NCBI GenBank assembly: GCA_019454045.1
Contig: SKCR01041608.1
Location: forward strand, 1 to 64,000
DNA: 64,000 bases
Direction: 5' to 3'
From: Zanthoxylum bungeanum
Lineage: Eukaryota > Streptophyta > Magnoliopsida > Sapindales > Rutaceae
Positions 20,605 through 31,394 of the stretch are shown in pieces; position 1 is the first letter of the stretch, and every line of letters begins with the position of its first letter. The position numbers and the translations under genes are program-made. A model generated the notes under the pieces. The model saw only the letters and a list, made by a program, of their open reading frames with translations, had not been told where the DNA came from and did not search any database.

Positions 20605-23600
20605 TGTAGGCATTGCATTTTTGCATGTGAGTCCCTATGATGAGTCTCATTTGGAGGCACTACCTTTTTAGTCGAGGAAGTTGCGGGAAACGGTTGTCGA
20701 AAGCGAATCGGTATTTCGTTAAATTTTATCCGCATGTTTAGCTCCAAGCTCGCTCGTTGGACCTCCGTTTTAAAGCACCTTTGGCCTAAAAAACCCAGAA
20801 CCATTTAACCTTGGCCCAAACCCACCCACCAAACCAAGACAAAATGACATGATCCACACCACCACCACCTAGGCCCACACGCCCATCACCCTAAGATACA
20901 CCCAAATTAAATTAAATATTAATTAAATAATGTAATTGAATTAAATAAAATAATTAAACCATTTACTAAATTAAAGAAAACATTAAATTAAATCATACCT
21001 AATTAAGATAAATCACATATTGTAACTTCATAATCCAAAATATTATATACTAAATTAAAGAAATATTATGCCTAATTAAAATCAATCATAACCAATTAAA
21101 AATATTGACTTCCTAATCTAACAAATTAAATGCCTAATGAACACCAATCAAATATTCAACCTTCATTATTCACCAAAATTTGTCCCCTCAATCAATCAAA
21201 TCATTTCCTTGTTTGACACCAAATCCAATCTATTCCTTGTAAGACAAGGGGAAGCCCTAGCCCTTGTCTATATAAACAACCCAAAACCAAAGCCAACCCC
21301 CTCTCCAATCTCTCACAATTCACGTCTCACACACCCACAGCCACCTAGCACTCAACTCAGCCGCCTTCACGTACTGCCTTCACATAACCCCACTCACACA
21401 CCTAGCCATCGGCCCCACTCACAAGACCATGCCTTAACGCCACCTATTAGCCTCACGTAGCCTGGCCCCCTCCTCTCACCATGCACCTGCCATTAAGCCA
21501 CTCACCACAACGCCCTTGCCACCTTGCACTTTGCCACGCACGTAACCAGTTCCCCCTAGCACAGCGCATCAAGGCCCTTCTCACAAACCACACACTCACC
21601 TAACCTCCACTGACCGACAACACAACAAGCCACAGACCAAACGCGGCCCTTCTCACACTGATCAAACACATAAAGCAGTTCTCTTCACAAATCAAAACAC
21701 GTAGCCCACTGACCGACACATAGCCAAAAATAAATAACCCTGCAAAATCGAAACACAAACTGACCAAGCAACTAGCCCTTGGACCGAAAAATACCTTCAA
21801 AACAGCCCCTAAAATACTCGCACCAGTGAACAAAAAACTGCACCTAAAAACCCTAAAAAAACACAAAAAACAATAGCTTTAAAACACCAAAAACAGTGAC
21901 CAAAATACGGCGGCAATACGGTAGTAAACAAAACAGCAGCAAACGGAGTCAAAACAGTAGCTTAAGCAGCGAAACAGCGAGGTAAAACGCAAACCAGTGA
22001 ACCAGAAAAGTTGAAGAGCTTTAACCCTTCCGATCTCCGTGAAACGCAAGTCCGAAAGTCGACAAAAAAGGTTAGACCTGAGGGTATCTTTCACATCCTT
22101 TTTAGTTGTATTTTTATTATTTATTGAGTTTCGTTTGCATGATTATTTTTGAGTGAAGCATGTTGTGGCCCTTGAATAGATATAAAATGCATGAATTGTA
22201 AAATGATGTGTGTTGTGGCCCTTGAATAAAATGAAAAATGTGTCGCCTCTCGTGGTATATAGGATGGAAACCCGGATATAAATTTCATAGCCGATTCCGA
22301 ATGGACGGTAGTATGATCTGCACTCATGATACAACTCCACGTACCACTTGAGTAAACAACGTATATTTTGTTTTGATTTGTTTGTCATTCGTTACTTGAC
22401 TTCCGCATGTTATTTGATTATGTAATGATGTGATCGAGCGCATGGGCTTAGTAAGTTGGATTAAAGGTCCCCTATCCTGAGGGGTTAAAATCCTTTACCA
22501 CGATGCTTTGCTGCACCGATCGATGTATATTCGGTTGAATGTAAGATGTGTTCAATCGGGTATACGAAGTCCGATATTATTGTCTTTACTTTTTATATGC
22601 ATGATATGATCGAGCGCATGGGCTTAGTAAGTTGGATTAAAGGTCCCCTATTTTGAGGGGTTAAAACCCTTTATCACAATGCTTTGCCGCGCCGATCGAT
22701 GTATACTCGGTTGAATGTAAGATGTGTTCAATCGGGTATGCGAAGTCCGATATTATTATCTTTATTGTTTATATGCATGATGTGATCGAGCGCATGGGCT
22801 TAGTAAGTTGGATTAAAGGTCCCCTATTCTGAGGGGTTAAAATCCTTTACCACGATGCTTTGCCGCGCCGGTTGATGTATATTCGGTTGAATGTAAGATG
22901 TGTTCAATCGGGTATACGAAGTTCGATATTATTGTCTTTATTTTTATATGCATTACGTGATCGAGCGCATGGGTTTAGTAAGTTGGATTAAAGGTCCCCT
23001 GTTTTGAGGGGTTAAAACCCTTTACCACGATGCTTTGCCGCGCTGGTTGATGTATATTCGGTTGAATGTAAGAGGTGTTCAGTCGGGTATACGAAGTCTG
23101 ATATCATTGTCTTTACTTTTTATATATGTATTGTGTTGATTGCGCATGGGCTTAGTAAGTGCAATTAAGGGTCATCTATTTTGAGAGGTTAAAATCCTTT
23201 ACCACGATGCTTTGCCGCGCTTTTAGCCCGTTATTATTTGTTAGGTGTCATCTATTCATCCGTTCATGTATGTGTCATGTTGTTTACTGCATTTTGGAGG
23301 TCACTGTTGTGACCCCGTTCGAACGCGTTCCGGAACGCCGCACGAACGCACGTTTCCTGTCTGGTCCCGTTCGAACGTGTTATCAAACGCTATACGAACG
23401 CGAACGTTTTGTTTACCGTTCGAACGCGTATACGAACGCCGTACGAACGCTAATACACTGAATTGAGTCATTTTCATCACATGTCATGTATAATCGTTTC
23501 TTAGGGGATTTCTCTTATATCATGTAATCAATCAAATTATTTGTATCCCTGCGTCTATCTGTTTGATGTGTTCATAAGATGGTATTCAAGCATAATTAGG

Positions 23601-24088
23601 TCATTAGTGTGTTACTTGGTTCTTAGGCATGACTTAGCCTATTTGGCTGTTTATTTTCAAGCATGATTAATCGTTTTGTTTTGCATTTGGAATTTGCATT
23701 ATGTTTAGATTGTTCTTTGTTTTCCGTATTATATGATCGAAGCATGTTCATGAGATTGCCGTGTGCTATTGCATGTTTTCCGTTATGATGATTACTTTCA
23801 TGCATGTGAACTTAGAAGCATAATTATCCTTGGAAATATGTTGCTTAGGCTTGGTTAGATTATTGCACAAATCATTTTATTACAAGTGGCATAAGTAATG
23901 GACCATTCCAAACCCAACGGTTTGAGGTCTTCCCTTGCGAGGGGTGAGTGCGGCCTTAAATCTTTGTCCCGGTTCACACCGGGTGGCGACTCCATTATTC
24001 TCCGGTTTAGTCCCCCGCGGGCTACTCCGTACTCCCAACCGGGCCGCGAGCCCAGGACAGCATGCGTCGCCCAGTTCCTGTTCCCACA
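20605..24088 (+). mobile_element. E2 3' LTR
   Basis: The 3484-bp LTR is collinear with 12388-15846. It includes TATA (21268), the conserved block (22251-22345), five sub-repeats (22430-23215) and the TTCGAA array (23314-23451). Differences are scattered substitutions and a few small insertions or deletions, including one in the array. Confidence 0.95.
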
Positions 24089-24164
24089 ATACCACCACCT
24101 CAGAATGTACCACCACCTCATAATGTGCCACCTCACCGTGTACCACCACAGTATGTACCGCCAG
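24089..24164 (+). pseudogene. E1 gag, part 2 (76-bp proline-rich island)
   Basis: This is the only E1 sequence left between E2 and E3. It encodes repeats of PPPQNV, PPPHNV and PPQYVP type. It starts with the ATACC duplication of E2 and ends with the GCCAG duplication of E3. In E1 it linked the N-terminal coil (12230-12387) to the acidic/basic segment at 28256. Confidence 0.88.
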
Positions 24165-24833
24165 TGACATGATCCAGGCCACACATGGAGCATCAGAGGA
24201 CATGGCCAATAACACAAGGGATCCATTGCAATTACTAGAAGGGCCAATCACAAGACAGAAGGCAAAAAGAATCAGAAAAAGTAATGGCGGGATTAGTTCA
24301 GAGTTTTATGGCCGACTGCAACAAACAAATAGAGACGCATGTGGGCTTCGATGGAAAGGGCCAAAGCCATTTCACTTGGCCCAAATCAGTTTAGAATAAA
24401 TCTTCCTAAGCATTTGAAAACTTAAGGACTTGGTATTTTTGTAATTTCGTATTTAGGGGCATTGTTGTCTTTATGCCTTTAGGGTTTCTTTTGTATCACT
24501 ATTTAAGCTTTCTTTCTTTTTCATTTTGGGACAATCAACGAAATTTGTAAAACTCAAAAGCTTAAAGCTTTGGCTATGGCCGAATTCTTGTAAGGGAGGG
24601 ATTCCCCTTTTCAAGTTTGAATCGACTTATCTAAGTTTGGCAAACTTAGTGGCGTCTCCATTGCTAGCAAAAAACTACAAGGATTCATCTTAAAGGTTCT
24701 CAAGGGTTCTTTGTGGGTCTTCTTTGTGGCCTTGGAAGGGTTTTGTTCCTACAAAATCAAATTCGCGGTTCTTGGGGTTCTCTCCGTTGCTTTGGGTTTG
24801 CTTGGATTTCGAATCCAAGTGGGTTTCTTGTCA
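24165..24833 (+). mobile_element. E3 5' LTR
   Basis: 669 bp. It contains both 8-3-8 hairpins. A degraded primer site follows at 24836. Confidence 0.93.
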
Positions 24834-25149
24834 TTTTGTATCTATATAGCTCAGGGTTCTAAGGTCTGATTTTTCCTATCTTTTCTTTTTGTTTGATTCT
24901 GTTTTTTATTTTCGTTCTTGTTATTTTCGTTTCAGTTCTTGTTGGATCTTGTTTATGTTTTCGTTTCGTTTATTTCTGGATCTGATTTTGTTGTGTTTTG
25001 CATATCAATTCATCTTTTATCATTTTCCAGTTCTGGGTTTTTGTTCTGTTTATCATATCTGTTCGTCATATAATTTCTGTTCTTTAGCATATGTTGAAGA
25101 AATAAGCATGTTCTTTGGCGGCTGTGTGATTTGTTTCTAAAACCCTAGT

Positions 25150-25680
25150 GAAGTTTGAAATCTGACTCTGAAATCAGACTCTGAAAACTTAGCCTTTGAA
25201 ATCTACTCTGAAATCAGACCCTGAAACTTAGTCTCTGAAATCAGACCCTGAAATCAGACTCTAAAAACTTAGCCTTGAAATCTGACTCTGAAATCAGACC
25301 CTGAAACTTAGCCTTTGAATTCAGACCCTGAAACTCAACCTCTGAAATCAGACTCTAAAAACTTAGCCTTTGAAATCTGACTCTGAAATCAGACCCTGAA
25401 ACTTAGTCTCTGAAATCATACCCTGGAGATTAGCCTCTGAAATCAGACTCTGAAATCAGACCATAAAAAGTAACCTCTGAAATAAGACCCTGACTAGTAG
25501 CCTCTGGGATCAGACCCTGAAAAGTAACCTCTGAAATCAGACACTGACCAGTAGCCTCTGAAATCAGACCCTGACCAAAAGCCTCTGAAATCAGACCCTG
25601 AAAATCAGCCTCTGAATAAAAAAAAACCTAAATCAGCCTCCGAAATCAGAACCTTAAACAGCTTCTGAAGTTATCAAAAA
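25150..25680 (+). repeat. E3 leader: CTGAAATCAGACC repeats
   Basis: Around 25 degenerate units like those in E1 at 11280-11690, but in a different order and number. The sequence after them, TTGGTTGAATTTAGTTTG onward, is again collinear with E1. Confidence 0.88.
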
Positions 25681-26258
25681 AAGGGGGGGACTTGAGTGAT
25701 AGTGATCACTTGAGCAAAAAAAAAAAAGAGTAAAAAAAGTGAATTTTTTTGGTTGAATTTAGTTTGTTCCATATTATCATTTAGGTGACCGTGGAGGGTA
25801 TCCCATCAAAATTTTGTTAGCGGTGCCAAATTTTCTCCCGAAATTGCATACGACCGTGAATTTACATGCTTAATTTTTTCCATTGTGCTAATTGTTCACT
25901 TCTTTATTCTAATTACTCTAGCTTAAGTATTATTGATTGAGTCTTTGTCATTGCTATTCATGTTCTCATTTTATTTCCGCCTGCCCTATATATATATTAT
26001 TGGGTCTGTTGTGTTCCATGCTAGCTTGAGGACTACACTTGGTTTTGTATTCTTGGATTGAATGTGATTCACATTTGAATTGAGGAAGAACTCGAGAGTG
26101 GTAAAAGGTAGTGATTGTGAGCACAATATCGGGTAAAAGCTAATAGAGTGCAAACACGAGTGGAGTGATATCATTCGAGTGTAAACACGTGAGATTGTGA
26201 GGATTTACATATTTGCGTTACTTTCTTGTTATTTCTAATTTGTTTGTTTAGTGTTGAG

Positions 26259-26909
26259 ATGACAGGTCCAAGTTTAACCATTGAAGATAAGATCGAGGTT
26301 TTGGATACTTTCAAAAGTGATATCCAAGCTATTATGAGTGATTATAGAAGATCTTATGAGAAATGGAAAGAGACTTGGAAGGTAACTAAATATGCAGTGA
26401 ATGAAGAAAGTACTCAACAACCAAAAGCTATTGAAGTTGTGTGTAATGAAGTGAGAAACATTTGTGATGTTGAGTGTATGGTGAGTGAAAGTACTTTTGA
26501 GGTTGTGAGTACTATTAGTGTAAGCACTTGTGATGTTGAGTGCATAGCGACTGAAAATACTTGGGAGGTCGTGAGTAATATAAGTGTAAACACTTGTGAT
26601 GTTGAGTGCATAGTGAATAAAAACACTTGTGAGGCCTTGAATGTTGTGAATTGTGTTATAAGTGACATGGTGAGTAAAAATTCTTGTGAGACCTTGAGCA
26701 TTGATGGAGTAGACACTTGTGAGGTAGTGTGCTTTGAGGTTGAAAAACATAGTGAAACTGAGCAGGTGTGTGAGGAGGTCTTTGCAAGTATGGTTGAGAT
26801 ATTGGCCATGAGTGATGATGAAGCTGTGAGAGCTGGTGAAAAGAAAGTAGATGTGGTAGTGAAGTTTTTCCATAACATTTTCTCTATTGTTTATGCTTTT
26901 TCATCGTAG
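26259..26909 (+). CDS. E3 reading frame with Cys-containing repeats
   Basis: The 216-codon frame starts at ATG 26259 in the same GTGTTGAG context as E1 gag. It begins MTGPSLTIEDKIEVLDTFKS, resembling the E1 gag start for about 12 residues, and then diverges. The middle holds repeats of about 22 residues (66 bp) with the core TCDVECIxxxNTxEVVSxIS. Three copies are clear (from about 26460, 26525 and 26590) and there are weaker Cys-x-Glu-containing copies after. The end is acidic (AMSDDEAVRAGEKK) and then hydrophobic. A TAG at 26907 is followed in the same frame by the integrase-tail segment. I do not recognise the protein family. It could be a gag replacement, a captured host fragment or a decayed repeat. 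No gag core or zinc knuckle is seen. Confidence 0.5.
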   Translation: MTGPSLTIEDKIEVLDTFKSDIQAIMSDYRRSYEKWKETWKVTKYAVNEESTQQPKAIEVVCNEVRNICDVECMVSESTFEVVSTISVSTCDVECIATENTWEVVSNISVNTCDVECIVNKNTCEALNVVNCVISDMVSKNSCETLSIDGVDTCEVVCFEVEKHSETEQVCEEVFASMVEILAMSDDEAVRAGEKKVDVVVKFFHNIFSIVYAFSS

Positions 26910-27537
26910 GTACAAGTGGTCAAGTATGATTCTTTTATATTTCAATATCATCGTCTAATTGATTTTGTCATAACTATCTATGATCCGGGTTCGGATTCGA
27001 GGATGAATCCATTTCAAGAGAGGGAGAATGACATGATCCAAGGGACAACATTTGACATGAATGTAGTCATCCAAGGAACATTAGAGCCTTTGCAATTGCC
27101 AACAGGCCCAATCACACGCCAAAGAGCTAAGAAGATCACAGACGCAATAGCGGGGCCAGAGTTTGCATATAATAGATGCATTTGTTCTTCTAGTTTTTAC
27201 TTGCCTTATGAGATTGATTATGATTCTAATTCTTTAACTCATATGGATTTATTATCTTTGATTGTTATTAAGCTTGGGAGTATGAATGATAAGGGAAAGG
27301 CAGAGTTGGTGAGAATAATAGGTTTCCAACGCATTGTGTTTGACCCCGGTAATTGGGTGTGGCTTTATATGTAAGAGGAAAAGATACAAGCATAACGAAG
27401 ATCCAAGTTGCAACCAAGAGGAGATGGTCCATTTCAAGTCCTGGAGCGGATCAACGATAATGCTTACAAGCTTGATCTTCCTGGTGAGTTTGGTGTTCCT
27501 GCAATGTTTAATGTTTCTGACTTATTTTATTTTTAAT
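26910..27537 (+). pseudogene. E3: scrambled integrase C-terminal fragment
   Basis: In the same frame after the TAG at 26907, the sequence reads DPGSDSRMNPFQERENDM and then a GPITRQRAKKITDAI tail, which normally closes pol. Immediately afterwards it re-enters the integrase at EFAYNRCICSSSFYLPYEI. A TAA at 27372 breaks the frame, and [19 protein letters not shown] to [10 protein letters not shown] follows in another frame. A second tail (TDSRSNPFQEEGNDM) runs into the 3' LTR and on to about 27843 with GPITRQKAKRIRKS. The catalytic core is missing. The arrangement is the same as in E0 at the left edge. Confidence 0.8.
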
Positions 27538-27581
27538 GCAGGTACAGATTCGAGGTCAAATCCTTTTCAAGAGGAGGGGAA

Positions 27582-28255
27582 TGACATGATCCAGGCCACA
27601 CATGGAGCATCAGAGGACATGGCCAATAACACAAGGGATACATTGCAATTACCAGAAGGGCCAATCACAAGACAGAAGGCAAAAAGAATCAGAAAAAGCA
27701 ATGGCGGGATTAGTTCAGAGTTTTATGACCGACTGCAACAAACAAATAGAGACGCATGTGGGCTTCGATGGAAAGGGCCCAAAGCCATTTCACTTGGCCC
27801 AAATCAGTTTAGAATAAAGCTTCCTAAGCATTTGAAGACTTAAAGACTTGGTATTTTTGTAATTTCGTATTTAGGGGCATTGTTGTCTTTATGCCTTTAG
27901 GGTTTCTTTTGTATCACTATTTAAGCTTTCTTTCTTTTTCATTTCTGGACAATCAACAAAATTTGTAAAACTCAAAAGCTTAAAGCTTTGGCTATGGCTG
28001 AATTCTTGTAAGGGAGGGATTCCCATTTTCAAGTTTGAATCGACTTATCTAAGTTTGGCAAACTTAGTGGCGTCTCCATTGCTAACAAAACACTACAATG
28101 ATTCATCTTAAATGTTCTCAAGGGCAAGTTCTTTGTGGGTCTTCTTTGTGGCCTTGGAAGTGTTTTGTTCCTACAAAATCAAATTTGCGGTTCTTGGGGT
28201 TCTGTCCGTTGCTTGGGGTTTGCTTGGATTTCGAATCCAAGTGGGTTTCTTGTCA
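27582..28255 (+). mobile_element. E3 3' LTR
   Basis: 674 bp, collinear with 24165-24833. The purine tract GAGGAGGGGAA lies just before it and is part of the upstream reading frame. Confidence 0.93.
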
Positions 28256-28558
28256 GCCAGATAAAGAGGAAGCTGAAAATGAGTTTGATGATTCTGATGG
28301 TCTTGATGATGTTGAGGAGAGATTTCAGCATGGGCATGATAGGAGGCCTAATAGGAGGTTTGATAGGAGGAATGATATGAGGGATAGACGGTTTGATGAA
28401 AGAGGTTCATTTGATGCTAGAATATGGGATTATGATCGGAGGGGATATGGTAGACGAGGAGATGTAGATGGTGATCTAGGTAGCATCAAGATCAAGATAC
28501 CAACATTCCACGGCAAGAATGATCCTGAAGCTTATTTAGAATGGGAAAAGAAAATATA
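28256..28558 (+). pseudogene. E1 gag, part 3
   Basis: The frame resumes after E3 with an acidic segment (KEEAENEFDDSDGLDDVEER) and an Arg/Asp-rich stretch (RRPNRRFDRRNDMRDRR). It then enters the gag core at IKIPTFHGKNDPEAYLEWEKK. It stops at TAA 28557-28559, inside the core, and the gag sequence simply continues in frame afterwards. An ATG-started frame that appears to begin in the E3 LTR is not the true start, which is at 12230. Confidence 0.88.
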
Positions 28559-28559
28559 A

Positions 28560-30407
28560 TTGATTTTCAATTGTCATCACTACTCAGACGAGAAGAAGAT
28601 CAATCTGGCAGCAATTGAGTTTACCGATTATGCTATGATTTGGTGGGATCAGCTTGTCTCTACTCGGAGGAGAAATTATGAGAGACTGGTTCAGACATGG
28701 GCAGAACTTAGAGGTCTCATGAGAAAGAGATTTATACCCGGCCATTACTATAGGGAATTGTATCAGAAACTACAAAATCTGTATCAGGGGACCAAGAGTG
28801 TTGAGGATTATTACACCGAGATGGAAGTTGCCATGATCAGGGCAAATGTAGTGGAGGATGCAGAAGCTACTAAGGCATGGTTTCTATGGGGCTTGAATAG
28901 AGAGATTGCAAACAAGGTGGAGTTGCATCACTATGTTGATTTGAAGGATATGCTTCACATGGCTATCAAGGTAGAAAGGCAACTCAAGAAAAGGTCAACA
29001 TCCAGATTTGATACTCAGGTTACTTCTGCATGGAAGGGAAAATGGGTTCCGAATGAGAAGCGTGATGGAGGCTTTGACAAGCCTAGAGGCGAGTTCAGTG
29101 GAGGCTTTAATAAGCCTAGGGCCAAACCTAGTGCCAAGGGTAAAGAGGCTGCAGAACCGAGCAAAACTAGACCAAAACCTGAGGGTGCAGCTACTAGAAC
29201 TAAGGATGTAAAGTGTTTCAAATGTTTGGGCATGGGACACTATGCTTCACAATGTCCCAATAGGCGTACCTTAGTGATTGATAAAAAGAGTGGAGAGGTG
29301 TACTCTACCGATAGTGAGGTTGAGGAGGAGATGCCAGAGTTGGAGGATGCTAGTGACCATGAGGGAGCTGCATACCCGCTGAATAACTTATCCTTAGTTG
29401 TCAAGCGTGCTTTGAGTGCACATGTTGTAGAGGATGAAAGTGTGCAGCAGAGGGAGAACATATTCCATACTAGGTGCCGTGTGAATGGCAAAGGGTGTAG
29501 TATGATCATAGATGAGGGCAGTTGTACTAATGTTGCTAGCATAGCTTTGATTGAGCGATTGGGGTTGAGTTGCTTGAGACACCCGAAGCCTTACAAGTTG
29601 CAGTGGTTAAATGATTGTGGGGAAATAAGTGTGACAAAGCAGGTATTGTTGAGTTTTACCATTGGGCCATACACATATGATGTCCTATGTGATGTGATAT
29701 CGATGCATGCAGGACATATTCTTTTGGGCATACCGTGGCAGTTTGATAAGAAGGTTATTCATGATGGGTTCAAGAACAAGTTTTCTTTTAAGCATAAGGG
29801 AAAACCCATTACATTATACCCACTTACACCCGCACAAGTCCATGAAGATCAGGTTAAGTTGCAACTTGAGCGTGACAAAGAGAGAGCGAAGGGAAACACC
29901 ACATTGGGTGAGACTAGTGAGAGTGATGTATCTGATGAGAAAAATACGGCCAAGGCCGTGGGAGTTCCCAAGGGGAATGTGAGTGCACGTGAGGGGGAAA
30001 CAAAAGGGAGAGTTAAAAAAAGTTTCTACATGGGTGAGGGTAAAGAGAGGAAAGTGTTCAAGGCTAGCAAGCTCATGCTATTGTTAGTCTATAATGAGTC
30101 TCATATTTATTTTACTAACACTGACCATTTGCTTCCTATGTCTATTTTATCTCTTTTGCAGGATTATAGTGACGTACTGACAGAGGGCATACCTAGTGGG
30201 CTTCCACCCATTAGAGGTATTGAGCACCAAATAGACTTCATACATGGGGCAGTCATTCCTAATAGACCGGCTTATAGGAGCAATCCCGAGGAGACAAATA
30301 AGCTACAAAGGCAAGTACGGGAGTTGATGGACAAGGGGTATGTAAGGGAAAGCATGAGTCCTTGTGCAGTACCAGTGCTTCTAGTTCCTAAGAAAGATGG
30401 GACGTGA
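28560..30407 (+). pseudogene. E1 gag core, protease and start of RT
   Basis: The 615-codon frame continues gag (YAMIWWDQL, RGLMRKRFIPGHYYRELYQKL, GTKSVEDYYTEME). The CCHC knuckle CFKCLGMGHYASQC lies at about 29215-29256. The aspartic protease follows (MIIDEGSCTNVAS near 29500, then GHILLGIPW); the usual small residue after Asp is Glu here. A charged linker leads into RT (GLPPIRGIEHQIDFIHGA, PYxSNPEE-type, PVLLVPKKDGT). It ends at TGA 30405-30407, exactly where E4 has an intact Trp codon (41750s, minus). The protease would cleave the polyprotein inside the particle. Confidence 0.9.
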
Positions 30408-30410
30408 CGT

Positions 30411-31394
30411 ATGTGCGTTGATTGTCAAGCTATCAACAATATTACGGTAAAGTATCGTCACCCCATTCCTAGACTAGATGACATGTTGGATGAATTGCAT
30501 GGTTCCAAATTTTTTAGTAAGATTGATTTAAAGAGTGGATACCATCAAATTCGCATGAGAGAGGGAGATGAGTGGAAAACTGCATTTAAGACTAAGTATG
30601 GCTTGTATGAATGGTTAGTTATGTCATTTGGTCTTTCAAACGCACCTAGCACATTTATGAGATTGATGAATCATGTTATGCGTGCATTTTTAGGTAAGTT
30701 TGTTGTGGTTTATTTTGATGACATCTTAGTTTACAGTAAAACAGTAGATGAGCATGTTATGCATTTGAAGCATGTTCTTGATGTGTTAAGGCAAGAAAAA
30801 TTGTATGCTAACTTTGATAAGTGCACTTTTTGTATGGATAGAATTGTTTTCCTTGGATTTGTTGTGAGTGCAGATGGCATCGAGGTAGATTTGGAAAAGG
30901 TGAAGGCAATTCAGGATTGGCCAACACCAACAACAGTGACAGAAGTCAGAAGCTTCCATGGATTAGCAAGCTTCTACCGTAGATTTGTTAAAGACTTCAG
31001 TAGTATTGCAGCACCACTGACTGAAGCAGTGAAGAAAACTGTTGGCTTCAAATGGGAAGAAGAGCAGGAGCGTGCATTCCAGGATCTTAAAATGAAGTTG
31101 TGCAATGCACCAGTTTTGGCGTTACCCAACTTTGAGAAGACATTTGAGATTGAGTGTGACGCATCCGGGATAGGCATTGGAGCGGTTCTTATGCTAGAAA
31201 AGCGACCAATTGCCTACTTTAGTGAGAAGCTTAATGGAGCAGTTTTGAGATACCCCACATATGACAAGAAGTTGTATGCAATAGTGAGAGCCCTTGAGAC
31301 TTGGCAGCATTATTTATGGCCTCGAGAGTTTGTGATCCACACAGATCATGAATCATTGAAGCATCTGAAGGGCCAAGGTAAGCTGAACAAATGA
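30411..31394 (+). pseudogene. E1 reverse transcriptase and RNase H
   Basis: The frame continues RT with [27 protein letters not shown] (first catalytic Asp), [17 protein letters not shown] and [13 protein letters not shown] (YxDD site), then thumb sequence [20 protein letters not shown]. The RNase H part starts near 31150 with [17 protein letters not shown] and includes [10 protein letters not shown] and [31 protein letters not shown] at 31392-31394 replaces an Arg codon that is intact in E4. The catalytic residues themselves are preserved, so the decay is recent in this domain. Confidence 0.92.

Larger units (their letters stand above)
12388..24088 (+). mobile_element. E2: Tat-lineage gypsy element, gag only
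   Basis: It is 11.7 kb and bounded by TGTAGGC and CCCACA, with ATACC on both sides (12383-12387 and 24089-24093). The LTRs are 3459 and 3484 bp and look nearly identical by eye, so insertion is recent relative to E1. The interior has a primer site, a leader with 130-180-bp repeats, one intact gag, a pol deletion scar, two blocks of tandem repeats and a purine tract. It must depend on another element for enzymes; E5 has the same purine tract and similar primer site. Confidence 0.95.
24165..28255 (+). mobile_element. E3: non-autonomous relative of E1
   Basis: It is 4.1 kb, TGACATG to TTGTCA, with GCCAG at 24160-24164 and 28256-28260. The LTRs (669 and 674 bp) share their second half with E1 LTRs but differ in the first 100 bases. 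The interior has the E1-type leader repeats, a gag-like start leading into a Cys-repeat frame, and a scrambled integrase end. Protease, RT and RNase H are absent. The LTR pair is very alike by eye. Confidence 0.93.

Noticed and set aside
26274..26873. 199-codon antisense frame opposite the E3 Cys-repeat frame
   Set aside because: Shadow of the repeats; the plus-strand frame has the E1-like start context.
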